Source: Neelides folsomi
Lineage: Eukaryota; Arthropoda; Collembola; Neelipleona; Neelidae
Length of the DNA: 21,778 nucleotides
Assembly (NCBI GenBank): GCA_034687125.1
Contig: JAQGBZ010000663.1
Coordinates: forward strand, 1-21,778
Reading direction: 5' to 3'
Part shown: piece after piece, positions 9,991 through 21,006 of the stretch
Numbering within the stretch: the first letter of the stretch is position 1
Layout: each line of letters begins with the position of its first letter
Translations under genes and position numbers: made by a program
The notes under the pieces: model-generated
Database searches by the model: none
What the model saw: only the letters and a program-made list of their open reading frames with translations
Told to the model about the DNA's origin: nothing

Positions 9991-12239
9991 AGTACTATAA
10001 AATTCGCCATCCTTGGTATTCACGTGTGGTCTGAGAAATATTTTATGTGACTTTAACATTTGATAAATAAGAAGAATTCATGACATGGTTGGCAAGTGGC
10101 TCTTCAAATCTCATCTCCGTCTCTTTACGAAACAATAAAGGAAATATGGGGAATTCTATTGTGGTTGAATTACAATTTATCTCTCGAGCAGACTCACAAA
10201 AGGCAACCACAATACCAGAAATATATACTATACGAGGTTCAGGATGTGAAAGCACCTCTTACGTTCTCCTTCCTACTTCTACGAGATGAGTATTATATTG
10301 ACTCTGAGAGTTGAGGACAATGAAGAAATCGAAATCCTTCGTGAAAGCAGATGATGTTGGTCGGGAAAGTCCAATGGGAATTTCCTTTCTTTTTCTCATT
10401 TTCCAACTTCCCTCTTGACTTCTCCAAGGACATCCATTTTAAAAATCTCTGTCAGTAATGTCTTCCTATATTGTATTTATAATGAATAAATTGTACTGCT
10501 CTGGTTTTTTATATTTAAACAAGTCGTGTAAACAGACACCTAGTACATACATTCAATTGGGCAAGATGAAAAGCTTTAATACGCATCGATTCATTTTAAA
10601 TCTGAATAAAGGGGACTTCCACAAACCGAGGAATTTACTATGCTAATCTCTGTATTTCTCCATTATTAAATTTATTTTCTTGTTTTGTTACATGTACATT
10701 TATGTATTTGTACTATAGAGAATCATTGGTTTGAGATTTAATGATCGGTATCAAAGACTCAGGTTCTAGATACTGTAAATTCATCTAAAGCTGTGTAGGA
10801 AAAGATGATAAATCATGTCTGATGTAAAATAATGATAACCTTTATTTATACGTATAAGTATACAATATATCTGTATTATATATCTTATCACTCGTGTTAC
10901 TTCTCTATACCTGATATCTTTGTAAGATATGTAAATTCAACGGGATAAAGTGGAGAGTCTGAATTTGCTGAGGTTCTTTATTTGCCACGACTCGCTCTGC
11001 CTTACAATGTGGTGATGCTACGTACATAAATAAATAGGTTTAATGCTTTCAAAGTTCATAACGGAAGGAATTTGTGAGATCCGAACCTTCTTGATATCTC
11101 TAATGTAATTCCTAAATGGCACATAAATTCTCTACTCAATTTCTTTTTTTACAGGAGCAATCGTTGCGCCCAAATTCCGCCGAAAGAAAGAACAAATCAA
11201 ATAAAGAGAGGCGGTAGTCAAAACAATTCATTTTGGATTGTTTGGTAATAATAAACGCCGCTGCCTTATACAACTTTTTTCCTTTATAAAATGAAAAAAA
11301 AAAGATTTTACGTATGATTACTGACTACCTATCTAGGTAATCAATTACGATTTTAGATTTATAATCAAAATTGTACTAAAAATAAATTAAAAATAAACAA
11401 GATGTAAAATTACATAATTTACTTTGATGCGCATTCTTTTTTTGCCCCTTGACGGTTTTTAATTTTCCTTTATTACATAATCTCAACTTCCCAGGAGCAT
11501 TAAAAGGAATTAAAACATTCTTTTTCAAATATATTCACAATTTCCCTCACGTTCACAAAATAAGAATCCTTTGTCCCGTTTAAAATACACAATGAACAGA
11601 CAAAGAAAAGAAAACGAGAAAATTATTCATAATAAAGTACGTAATTTGAAAAATGAAACGCCATTGAATGGACGGAGTGGGATTAAGTTGAAAGAGATAA
11701 ATAAATTTGCGAAAGGATCCGCCATTCTGTCGTGACGTACAATGTAGATGAATTTAAGTTTCGGACTCACCATATAAATATAATGATAATGACTCGAATA
11801 GTTCAAATCTTTGTTGAGGAGACTGCGGCTTTTGGAGTGTGAAAGAGAAAGAGGAGGACCGTGAGTAATGCAATTCTCATTTTCTCCATCGAGAAGGGTG
11901 GAGAAGAACAAAAGGGTTTAATTCAACCCATATTGCCTCAGCGGGTCGCAATCAACCTTCCATTGTGGAACCGCCTTTTGGGTTTTATAATATAGAATAT
12001 ATCCAAAAGCATAAGAATACATCCGGACAGAAGAATCTAACTTTAAGTACATATTTATACCATATAGCATTTATATGAATACATGTGTTATGGGCACCAG
12101 AGTCTACTGTATATATAATCTATTATTATGGTATATAAAGTCCAAGTTGTCGCCACCATCGTCATGAACTTCATCTAAGAAAATCCGCCTTCTGCTCACC
12201 CCTACAAATTAGTCTTGTGTGAAATTGTTGAAACTCGTT
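9991..12239. other. Non-coding region, about 2.2 kb
   Basis: No gene recognised. A G+C-richer patch with several CCGCC elements is at about 11155-11215 and again at 11930-11985 (CCGCCTT at 11971-11977). TTCCCTCACGTTCACA at 11542-11557 exactly repeats 1287-1302. An A+T-rich, featureless part lies at 10640-11150. Confidence 0.45.
11542..11557. repeat. 16-base exact repeat, copy 2
   Basis: Identical to 1287-1302; flanking bases do not align beyond the 16. Confidence 0.6.
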
Positions 12240-12296
12240 GGTTCCCTGAGGTCTTCTTTAGATAAGGGAACCGCCGGGCCCTTAATAAGGAACCAC
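12240..12296. repeat. Hairpin and repeated GGTTCC/GGAACC cores
   Basis: GGTTCCCT (12240-12247) pairs perfectly with AGGGAACC (12265-12272) across 17 bases. A second GGAACC (near 12289) and a GGGCCC palindrome (near 12276) follow. This is one of the most G+C-rich spots in the 16-kb non-coding region. No tRNA or known ncRNA fold fits. Confidence 0.55.
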
Positions 12297-15200
12297 CAAA
12301 CTAGGCATCTACTTAAAGTCTCTTAACCGTCATGAAAGAAATGGAGATAATAGTTATGAAAGCTATGAGGAAGATTCTCTCAATTTCTCAGAACAGATGA
12401 CAATAATGCGACAGTAAATCAAATTAGTGGTTGTAAACTTTCTTCTTCCTTTCACCAAACCGCCCTTAATCCCCTTTACCTTTTACTTTCCTCTAATAAT
12501 CTCTTCGTCTTCCTCCTACCGAGAAATTCTCGAGAGACCGGAGGAGGATCCTTTATATCGAACGAGAGGAATTTTCCCATTTATGATAAAAAAGCATTGT
12601 AGGGATTATAATATAATTGGGTTGTGGTTTTCCCTATTCTCTCCCCGATTTCCAATTTCAAAAGTGGAAGGAAGGAACATGAGAGCGAGAGTGAAAGGAG
12701 GTCATGAGAAAATGTCTTTCGCTCACATTTAATCACTTTGTCCTCCGCGTCCTGGAAGTAAAAGTTGATGGAAGGATCTCACTCCAACTTTCCCTTTCGT
12801 TTATTCATAATTCCTTCCAAGTGTTCCAAGTTGAAAGGCAGCGAGGCACAGGGAGCATTTAATCTAAAAATATGATATTACACTCAAATTTCTTGAACAA
12901 ACTTTTTCTTGCTATTCAATTAACAGCTTGAAGATGTAGTACTAGGAGAAAGTGTCTGATGCTGGCAATTAATTATTTACATATTTGCTCAGGAAAAATG
13001 TCAAACGAGTTTTCCATTAGTTTAAGCACAAAATTGCTCTTATCATTATCAATTATCATATAATGTTAAAGCATCCATAGCGAAGGAAAATTTTAATAAA
13101 TTTTAAACTGTCACTTCCAATCGATATGAGACAATTGACTAAATGTAAGTTTTTCATAATAATCAAAATTAATAATCCTGCGCCATTGAAATTATGCAAT
13201 TTATGTTATCTTATTATTAGGTAAGTTGTGGATTGATTTTTAAAAGTTGAACAAATTTCAAATCCTTATTTTACATCATACAGTAAGTAGATACTTAAAT
13301 ACAAGTAAGTGTTCAAGAAACTTCATGACGCTTTATATCAATATTTACAATTAGTAGTGTACATAATTAAATAAATGATACTATTGCTCAACCAATTAGG
13401 AACCATTTCACATTTCACCATAATATCCACATTGGGATCCTTAACAGTTTCATGTATTTTGTTCACAGCAATGAATTTCGAATTGCAATTACACAAGAAT
13501 TAAACTCAAATCCTCAAGGGAAGGCTTGCAATGTTTATAAGTATTAAAACTTATTGTCAAACATGGAATCCTTGGAATTAGTATAATGACGCTTAAATTC
13601 TCTACTGGCTTAATTCCGACCAACTTTGAATTATAGATGCATAAATGGGTATATAATCCCCCGAATTTAATATCCATTAATGAGAATTCCTCTCAACTTC
13701 GTTTACAACTACAATAAAAGTTATAATTTACTATAAATAGAAGAAATTTGAATAATAATACTAAAATGGTGCCATTATGAATAAAGACCTTTCATTGACC
13801 TCGCTCAACTCTCGGAGAGTTCATTTATTACTAAATGCAATGCAAATACGATTGGGACGATACATTAAATGGAATATTCTCAATGTTCTAATAGCTTTTG
13901 AATGGATTGGTTCATCGTTAAGCTATTTTAATAAATGTTCTTTAAAGAGTAGAGGGATCGTGGATGGGAAATAAATGAGCAAGCTTGCCGACAGACTTCC
14001 ATGTTTAGAATCCTTAAGTGATCTTTTAATCTCTCTTCCTCATGAAAACCAGTGGCTCATTTCTCTTCTTCCGTGTCCGTCAGCCCAAGAATTGGAGAGA
14101 GTGAAAACTGTGAGTGAAATTCATCTCAAAGAACCTCTGCGTCTCCAGGAGTGAAAGTAATTTTAGACTCGCTCAAAAGAGATTCCAATAGTTGTCGTAG
14201 TGGAAATGTCTTTGAGGTTTCAACTCTCATTTTTCAACTTTGGCTCACGCCCATGCCATTTGGGTCAATTCCTCCTTTTCAGGTCCAAAAACCTTCGTAG
14301 TGATTATACAGAAAGTCGGAATGTTAACATTAAGAAAGATATATACGGTACTTATCACCAGATCGGATACCATTTGGGAAAAATCAAAAAATATGAATTC
14401 TCAAAAAATATAGAATGACTTCCAATTTATATAAAGGACTTTTATACTGATAGGGGTATATTAGTTTAATGTGAAATTTAGTAATTTGTATAAAATATTT
14501 AAATACTTTTTTAAATCCTTGTAGTAATTTTATGCATTATACCAAGTAAAACCCTATGTACATAGTAAAATGATAAATGTAAGGTGTATTGGATAAGAAA
14601 ATATGTACTATAAGAATAGCAAGTCATATTTCAATATTTATGGATTATTTAGAAAGACGATTTCTTTGATGGCGGTAGGACAGGGTGAGGTCTTAAAAAG
14701 AGAAGAGAAACATTACTTTCGCCCCCTCAGCTCAACTCATGCATAATGAATGGAAATAAGATTGGGAAAGTTTCCTGGAGACTTTCGGTTCTCTTTTCCT
14801 TCACCAACTTGAGCTCAGGATCTTTCCATATGAAACTACAAAGCCCAGGGAAAATAAAATAATATGATAACTCTAATTCTTTCCTCTCGGCTTTTCATCC
14901 GCATCCTTCACCGGGTCTCGACCGAGTTACGGAAATGAAGATAAGAATTTCCAAACTGCCACAGATATTCTATTTATGCAACCGTTTTTACCTATTTTAT
15001 CCCTCTTTTACGATACAGTTCACAACGACATAGATGAAAATTGCGGAGTGAACATTGGTGAAATCCCGTGTGCAATTGTTAGCTAGATCTCCTATACTAC
15101 ACAATATAAGGAATTCTTATATCCAGCATTGCCTTGAGAAAAGCGATCATCAATCCCCCTTTAAACCGTTTAACATTGTTAGCCAGCTTGCACGTGAAAG

Positions 15201-15788
15201 AGATACGAGGACTTTACATTATTCTCACAGTTCCTAACGATGGAAGTAAGAAATCGTTCGTTTTACATGAAAAACCAATAAATTCGAAAATCTATTTTCT
15301 TATGGTCTTTTTTATTATTATCATATCCTTTTCTCAAAAAAGTATATTACCAGAGCACATTGTATGGTAGGAGATAGTGGGAACAATTCTCATCATATCA
15401 TCATTTGCATCAATTTGGAAGCACAAGGTGTGGGTAGTGGGCGAATCTCAATTTCTCCCTTTATTCTCTCTTTTATTACACATTTTATCCTAAACTTTGT
15501 GATTATACTAACAAATTGAGTAATTTAAAAACATTTTTCAATGTTCATTTTTACTTATTTATAATCTATTAAAACTTTAAATATCTTTTATAAATATCGT
15601 TTTTTAACATTAATTATCGTTACTTTAGATTAAATATTTAATAACAACATTTTAAGTTTTTATCATTGGCCATAAAATAACAAGAGTAAGGCCACCAAGA
15701 TGATACATATCCAACATTATAATCGTCGAATTTACTAGAAGCTAAATGTAATAGTAAAATATAAAATATGAGTAGTCCCGTTCTCTAC
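12297..15788. other. Non-coding region, about 3.5 kb, 3' of RRP12
   Basis: No gene recognised. A purine/pyrimidine-patchy, G+C-richer stretch at about 12500-12800 contains TCTCGAGA (12528-12535) and a 102-codon frame (12427-12732) without motifs. Homeodomain-type CAATTAATTA is near 12966, in an A+T-rich part with several ATTATC/GATA-like cores (12960-13220). Smaller G+C-richer patches lie at about 14090-14160, 14670-14770 and 14890-14930. The right end may include RRP12 3' UTR if the distal AATAAA hexamers are used. Confidence 0.45.
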
Positions 15789-15794
15789 TTTAAT
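15789..15794 (-). terminator. Candidate RRP12 polyadenylation hexamer (ATTAAA)
   Basis: On the minus strand ATTAAA occurs 173 nt after the RRP12 stop and is the nearest common poly(A) hexamer I see. Canonical AATAAA forms appear only about 490 nt past the stop (around 15460-15477). Either could be used; in A+T-rich DNA such hexamers are frequent by chance. Confidence 0.35.
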
Positions 15795-15966
15795 AACAAT
15801 TTTGATGACTTATGAGGAGTGCGGACACGACAGGTTTGTCCTCATCCACCACACCAGCTGGAAAATTCGCCTTACAACTCCGTCAACCCCCTGACAGAAC
15901 ATGAAGAAGAGGAATAGAAGAGAGAAATGATCCCCATAATTCATCTTCATCACTTATCTAGCTCGA

Positions 15967-16355
15967 TCATCTCCGCATCTTCTTCGATTTACTTTTCCCA
16001 TGATGTTCTCCACCGCCTCTGGTACTGGTTCCACCACTCGTCTCCCCGCGGCTCGACTTGACACTCTTCACCGACCGCCCGCCCACTTTCCTCGTCTTCT
16101 CTCTTCGACCGCTCTTGTTTGTATTCGTAGTCTTGGCGGAAGTCCTTGATTTGGAGGACGAAGCAACAGAAGCAGCTCCTCCGCTCTTCCGCTTTACTCC
16201 TCGACTCTTCCTTTCTCCCCATTCATCTTCATTATCCTCGTCCTCATCCCACATGACTTCTTCTCCCGATTTTTCTTCCTCCCCTCCTCCGATTATGAGT
16301 TTCCCATCAGCAGACACCTTAAATTCGGAGCTTTCTTTCTCCCCTTGTGGTTTGC
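15967..16355 (-). CDS. RRP12: RRP12 exon 8 (C-terminus, stop codon)
   Basis: This exon has 389 nt including the TGA at 15967-15969. The acceptor TTTCTTAG restores the frame (A|GC, Ser) and leads to EFKVSADGKLII, a short motif shared with RRP12 proteins including human. Downstream comes an acidic patch (WDEDEDNEDEWGE), then a Ser/Gly/Lys/Arg-rich tail ending SKKMRR. I do not see the Tyr/Pro-containing end that I recall for vertebrate RRP12. Confidence 0.88.
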
Positions 16356-19300
16356 CTAAGAAATGATATAATATTACAATTCTATTCCTTTTAGTAGTTA
16401 TTTAATATATAAATAATTTGAAGCCCTTCTCGAATACTATATCTTTTAGTATCATATATTTTATTACAAAAAGGGTCTAATGCCTCACACCAATTTTATA
16501 TAAACCTAAGACCCATTAACATTATGAACCCCACCAATAAATCCTTTTAGAGCCGTCACGTAAAAAGTGAAGTAAGAGGCTTTTATGTTCTTGTTCAAAC
16601 CCAGATTGGGGATAAAGTAAAATAGAGGCGTGAAAAGCTTATGGCTTGACTTTGTACTTTACAACGATACTTATTATTAGACTTCTAGGTCAACCTCGAA
16701 TCCCAATGTGGAAATTGAAAATTCTTAAATTCTTAGAGAATATTGGGAAATTATTAAATAAATAATACACTTACTTATGAGAGCCCCCGTTACATCCTTC
16801 ACGTCGAGGAAGTCGACAAGTCCTTCTTTAATAAACAGCCCGTCTTTTCCGGTTGAAAGTCGGCCTTTGGCCAATCCTAGGAAATTCCCTTCATCCTCTT
16901 CCGACTCGCATTCCTCATCATCTTTCCCTTCTTCTTGCTCATCCTCCTTCTTCTTTCTTTCTCCTCTCTTCAATCTCCTCAGCTTTTTATCAAGATTCCG
17001 AAGCCGAGTTTGGAGTTTTGCGTCCGTGGCATTGGCACTCGGAAGCACAGCTTTGAGCCCAGCGAGACCAAAAGCTCGGATCATTCTGGCCAAAACTTTA
17101 TTGACGTCTTTTCGTGCAAATCCAGGCTTCAAAAGAATGGCTCCGATTTCCGGTGCCCAAGGGCCAATTTGACTCTTGAACATTGAGAGATTGATTGAAA
17201 TGTATGAGAGGATCTCACGGCGAACCAAATCATCGGAGAGAAATGGCTCAAATGAATCCTCCGACTGGTGAGCCAGAACGAACGTCAAGATTGATTCATT
17301 CGGTCGTTCAGGACGAAGTTTCTCGGTGGCGAGAGTGAGGAAATTGAGAGTGGTGGCTATGGCCAAAGGAATCGTTGATCTCATCCCGTATTGAATCACT
17401 CCGTCCAACAGCTCCAGACTCCCCCCTTCCTTCTATAAAGGGAATATTGAAAAGAAATTTCATTTCATTATTCATCATTCTTTTGGTGTTCGGTGGGAAG
17501 AATAAGAATACTCAGAAGATGGTGATGTAAAAAGGATGGGATGAATAAGATTGATTCTTCCGGATGGCTCCACACTTACTTACACTTTACTTCAATTTAC
17601 CTTTATTTTCTCGCAGGCTTTCAATGCGAATCGAACGGCCAATTTCCGCGTCTTCCCATTCACGCTCAAAAGATGGAGAATTGCCTCAGGAAGGAATTCT
17701 TCAATCAGACTCTCATCCTTTAAATTTCAAAAACCATCATTCACATTTATTCAACACAGGCCATTAAATTATATAATAGTTCAGCTAAATTTGAACATTT
17801 CCCCCATTTTACTTAAACTTTTCATCAAAATCGTGAAATAAGAATTTTAGGACCAAATATAAACTTTACATCAAACAGTAGTTTTAACAAAATTATTTTA
17901 TAAAGAAATCCACGTTAAAAACTTAAACAAATGAGAAAAATATTAAAATCCTTAAAATGTAAGTCGACAAACATGAAATAAATAATTCTTGTTCTAATAC
18001 ATTAAACTTGTAGAATATGAATTTTTGTGTATAAAGTTACCGTTTAAAATATTGAATTTTAACTTGACATAAAAATTGTATATTCATAACAGAAGAAAAA
18101 GCGAAAAGGCGTGTAAAAAATAAATGGGCATCGTACCTTATCTATGAAAGCAGATAGAATATCGATCCGAAGAGCCTGTGCATTCGATTTGGCATTTCCT
18201 TTCGTTTTTCTCAAAAGACCCAGAATCCCTTGCTTGATCTCACCGTCCACATCATTATTTTTCACCAAAGCGAGAAGAATTCGATAGCCTCGTTTCATAT
18301 TCAAAGGATCATCAATCAAACTTTCCGCGATGTCCAAGAGGGATTTCCATACTTCCGTCTGGTGGTCCCCAGCTGCTAAGAATGACAATACATCAAGTAG
18401 ACCGGGAGAGCAGTTGCGGAATCCAGTCTCTTTCTCCACGTCCATTTTCGCAAGAGCTTTCGACATCAATACAGTGCTAAATTCATCGTCACAGAAGGGC
18501 AGATAGGCTTGGATCGTACTGCCCAAGGCGTCACCATGACCAGCCAATATTTTATCCTTCTTCTCGTCTCTCGCTTCCACATATAAATTGAACAATATCG
18601 GAATGAAGTTTTTGGCATATTTCTCCATAATTATTTTGCTTTGTGGCCACAATGAGAGTTGTCTGAGAGCTGAGAGCGCCTCCAGTCTCACGTTTGGTTT
18701 CTCAACTAAGCATTTTCCTATAATCTCGGCCGGAAATTCCTTCGGGTCGGCGGAATTGCGGCAAAATCCAATTAAACTATCCCAAGCTAGGGTATACGTA
18801 GCCGTCGGAAGTAAAGACGCCAGTGGTAGAATCGTTGATTTCCAAAAACTGAATTTCCCTTGATTCAAATTGTCCCTAAGGAGCGGGAGGAGGACCGTGA
18901 GCTTCGCTTCATTGTCAACAGCTGCCCAAAGGTTCTCTACACCGAAAGCCCGAACGAATCGACCTAAAGTACTTTCCATTCCTTGCACGGAGTCTCTCAA
19001 AGGAACCAACTGAAGGAAAACTTCTCGAGCTCCAGGGCAGAAATTCCACGGTGATAACGTGTCAAGGAAGAAGTCAAGGAGCTTAATGCAATGAGAACTC
19101 GGAGGAATAGAAATTAAATTCTTGGAGAGAATTTGAAAGCATTCTTCTATAATCGAAATCATCGTTTCTCTCACAACGTCTCCTTCATCGTTGGGAACAA
19201 TGTGAACGAGGAATCGGCAAATCAAAGCAGTCGTGGCAGCTCCAAAATTCGAATCCCAAGTTGAACTTGCTGACTCAAATATCAAAGGGGTATATTTAAG

Positions 19301-21006
19301 TGCGAGTGTCTTATCCTCTTCGGCCAATCTTGTGGCTCCGTTGAGAATGCAATTAAGCCAAGAGATGTAAGTATCATGGCTTCGGGTATCAGGCTGGAAA
19401 TTCCATAAGGCCGTCAGAACTTTTGTTGTGAAAGATGAGCCTTCGATCGACTCCTTTTTCACAATTGTTAAAGAATTTTGAAAGATGGAAGCGAATACTG
19501 CAAAGCTTATTTTGAGAATAGACACATCACCGCTGGACATAACTCTTAGGATTCCTTCGCAGAGCTTTTTGCACCAATTCGACTTCAAAGATTTCATAAA
19601 TGATGAAGTGAAATAAAGAAGCCCCAAAACATCTAATACAATCTTCGGACCACAAGCTGGAAAATTCTCAAAATGTTCCAGAACATAGTCGATTATTAAT
19701 TGAACCATTCTCTTGCTTCCTTTTTCATTGTAATGATTCATAAGAGCTGTAATGCACCATCGGGCTTTCCTTCGAACTTTAGGATTTTCATGAAGGCCAC
19801 ATTTTAATATCGACTTAATGATCTGTTGGACTCCTTCGCCTTCTGATTCAAATACTGCAAGACTCTGGGCTTTCAAAAGTTTAGATAGAACTTCGCAGCA
19901 CTAAACAAAAATTCAATTCTGAATGTGAGTAAAACACCAATAAAGAAATTTTGAAATTAAAAATATTTTAGTTTTATCGCTTAATTGTTAAATTAAAATC
20001 ATCTTACAAGTCTAATAAGGGCGTGTTCTTCATTTTCAAATCCATATGAGAGAATCGTCTGAATTTTTGGGATAATTTGTAAAAACTTAATACGGAGCAC
20101 AGATTCTGATACTTTTCCTATGATCATCGCTATTAGAGCCATCATTGGATGATATTGTTCTTTTTCACATTTCTCCAAACTGCAAATCTGAATTTTATGT
20201 TAATGTTAGTTTCGTTTTTATTTTGTGAACTATAAAATTAATTTGTATTAAATAATAATCCACTTACTTTCATAAAAGTAATTTTAAATGATTATTGATG
20301 AAAATTATTTTAGTTTCTCACAAATGAGGCAAAATATTCGGATTCCTTGTGACTTCCTCCAACGTTATCAATTACTTCTGTGGTGGCAGCCAATAAAGAA
20401 AGCATGTCTTTATGAAGAGCCGAATCCAATTTGCATTTACTCATGAATCTATTTAGGTATTTAAAAATGAGAAATGTTAAGTTAAAGCATTGAGAATTTT
20501 CATTTCAAGAATTTACCTTTCAAATGCTCTGTTCGTGCATTTAGACCATCCTGATGCAAATGTTTTCGTCGTCGACATAGATCTTGCACTTCTTGCATCA
20601 GACACTGTAAGTGATTGCAGATCATCAGATAAAATGTCGCTTTCATCGTCGTCCATTTCAAATCTGTGTCCCACATTATTGAGTGTAAGAAGTGGATTTT
20701 CTGTAAATAAAAGTATAATAATTATACTTACAAGTGCAATAAATGATACTTCAATTTTAAAATAAAAATGAACACTGTTTAAAATCTAAAATACGTATAT
20801 CCTTAAATGCAATTAAGTTAAGAATTTAACTTACTGAGAACTTGATGGAAGTATTGAGATGATGCTTCATCTCTAAATTTTTTAGATTTAGGATTTGACT
20901 CGCAACTTTGTCCTTTAGCCCATCTTCTTTCTGCGCTTTTCTTCTTTTTAATTGCTCTGTCAGACAATTGACGCTTTCGCTTGTCATCGTGTTTTGGACG
21001 AGCCAT
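15967..21006 (-). CDS. RRP12: RRP12-like ribosomal RNA processing protein, complete 8-exon gene
   Basis: RRP12 is a nuclear/nucleolar HEAT-repeat protein that helps mature and export pre-40S and pre-60S ribosomal subunits. Joined exons (minus strand): 21006-20835, 20700-20517, 20448-20322, 20187-20008, 19900-18137, 17717-17601, 17432-16775, 16355-15967. Together they make 3591 nt, or 1196 residues plus TGA, close to family size (about 1200-1300). Seen: a basic N-terminus with KRKR and KKKK (likely nuclear localisation); an acidic segment near residues 80-95; helical repeats from about 110 to 1000. LLPLLRDN (about 558-565) and YAKNFIPILFNLY (about 649-661) match the NUC173/RRP12 core. A basic stretch then an acidic one follow (about 997-1030), then KVSADGKLII (1080-1089), a family signature, and a Ser/Gly/Lys/Arg-rich tail. 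All introns are GT-AG and the frame holds through phases 1, 2, 0, 0, 0, 0 and 1. The start is supported by GCCATGG and an in-frame TGA at 21037-21039. The family is recognised from memory, not from a search. Confidence 0.93.
16775..17432 (-). CDS. RRP12: RRP12 exon 7 (C-terminal repeats, basic/acidic stretch)
   Basis: This exon has 658 nt (residues 849 to the first base of codon 1068). The acceptor CTTTATAG is followed by AAGGAAGGG; the donor is a consensus GTAAGT at 16774. It encodes the last helical repeats (NKVLARMIRAFGLAGLKAVL), then LRRLKRGERKKK followed by an acidic run, the charged linker seen in the C-terminal part of RRP12 homologues. Confidence 0.91.
17601..17717 (-). CDS. RRP12: RRP12 exon 6
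   Basis: This exon has 39 codons, phase 0 at both ends. The acceptor TTTAAAG precedes GATGAG and the donor is GTAAAT. The reading DESLIEEFLPEAILHLL, then NGKTRKLAVRFALKA, matches the RRP12 segment in which a predicted helix ending in E-(A/V)-I-L is followed by a K-T/A-R-K motif. It is short and sits between a 419-nt and a 168-nt intron. Confidence 0.88.
18137..19900 (-). CDS. RRP12: RRP12 exon 5 (main HEAT-repeat/NUC173 exon)
   Basis: This exon has 1764 nt, or 588 codons (residues 222-809), half of the protein in one exon. The acceptor TTTGTTTAG precedes TGCTGCGAAG; the donor GTACGA follows ATAGATAAG, and reading on soon leaves any recognisable homology. It holds most of the helical repeats and the conserved core with LLPLLRDN and AKNFIPILFNLY. 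The true N-terminal side is exon 4: no ATG-initiated start is needed here. Confidence 0.92.
20008..20187 (-). CDS. RRP12: RRP12 exon 4
   Basis: This exon has exactly 60 codons, phase 0 at both ends. The acceptor is AAATTCAG and the donor is GTAAGA after ATTAGACTT. It encodes amphipathic helices (SLEKCEKEQYHPMMALIAMI, then KFLQIIPKIQTIL) in the usual HEAT-like pattern, continuing the N-terminal solenoid without a frame break. Confidence 0.86.
20322..20448 (-). CDS. RRP12: RRP12 exon 3
   Basis: This exon has 127 nt and completes the split Arg codon AG|A, then reads FMSKCKLDSALHKDMLSLLAATTEVI. The H-K-x-x-x-x-L-L-A-A-T-T-E-V-I pattern is characteristic of the N-terminal RRP12 repeats. The donor GTGAGA at 20321 leaves phase 0. 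Unspliced reading stops at TAA (20310-20312). Confidence 0.88.
20517..20700 (-). CDS. RRP12: RRP12 exon 2
   Basis: This exon has 184 nt. The acceptor follows a T-rich tract ending TTTACAG, and the donor is GTAAAT after GAAAG. It encodes an acidic patch (MDDDESDILSDD) and then the Thr-Phe-Ala/Ser-x-Trp-Ser-x-Cys-Thr segment that opens the conserved part of RRP12 proteins. It ends in phase 2; the next intron is only 68 nt. Confidence 0.88.
20835..21006 (-). CDS. RRP12: RRP12 exon 1 (start codon, basic N-terminus)
   Basis: This exon has 172 nt and ends in phase 1. It opens MARPKHDDKRKRQLSD and continues through KKKKSAERRW, a strongly basic region expected for a nucleolar protein. The donor is a consensus GTAAGT just after ...GTTCTCA; reading through it hits a stop six codons later, so splicing is required. 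The intron that follows is 134 nt. Confidence 0.9.

Noticed and set aside
12427..12732. 101-codon plus-strand open frame
   Set aside because: The initiating codon is not ATG, the content is patchy (Phe/Ser runs then random), and no family is recognised. It lies in a pyrimidine- then purine-rich stretch that lacks stops by composition.
1..15966. CRISPR array, bacterial operon or phage content
   Set aside because: No regular repeat-spacer pattern and no prokaryotic gene packing; the spliced RRP12 gene shows eukaryotic DNA.
16560..16640. T-loop-like GGGTTTGAAC in intron 7, possible tRNA
   Set aside because: No acceptor, D or anticodon stems can be built around it.
16058..17186. Plus-strand open frames across RRP12 exons 7 and 8
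   Set aside because: They are antisense shadows of the Lys/Glu-rich RRP12 coding sequence, giving Ser/Phe/Leu-rich nonsense.
17433..17600. Possible C/D snoRNA boxes in RRP12 intron 6
   Set aside because: An ATGATGA box is present but CTGA lies before it, the wrong order, and none follows.
17718..18136. Possible C/D snoRNA in RRP12 intron 5 (TGATGA then CTGA about 40 nt later, minus strand)
   Set aside because: No terminal stem flanks the boxes, the spacing is short, and no internal C'/D' pair is visible.
16356..18136. Introns 5 and 7 of RRP12 both 419 nt
   Set aside because: Their sequences do not resemble each other, so equal length is coincidence, not duplication.
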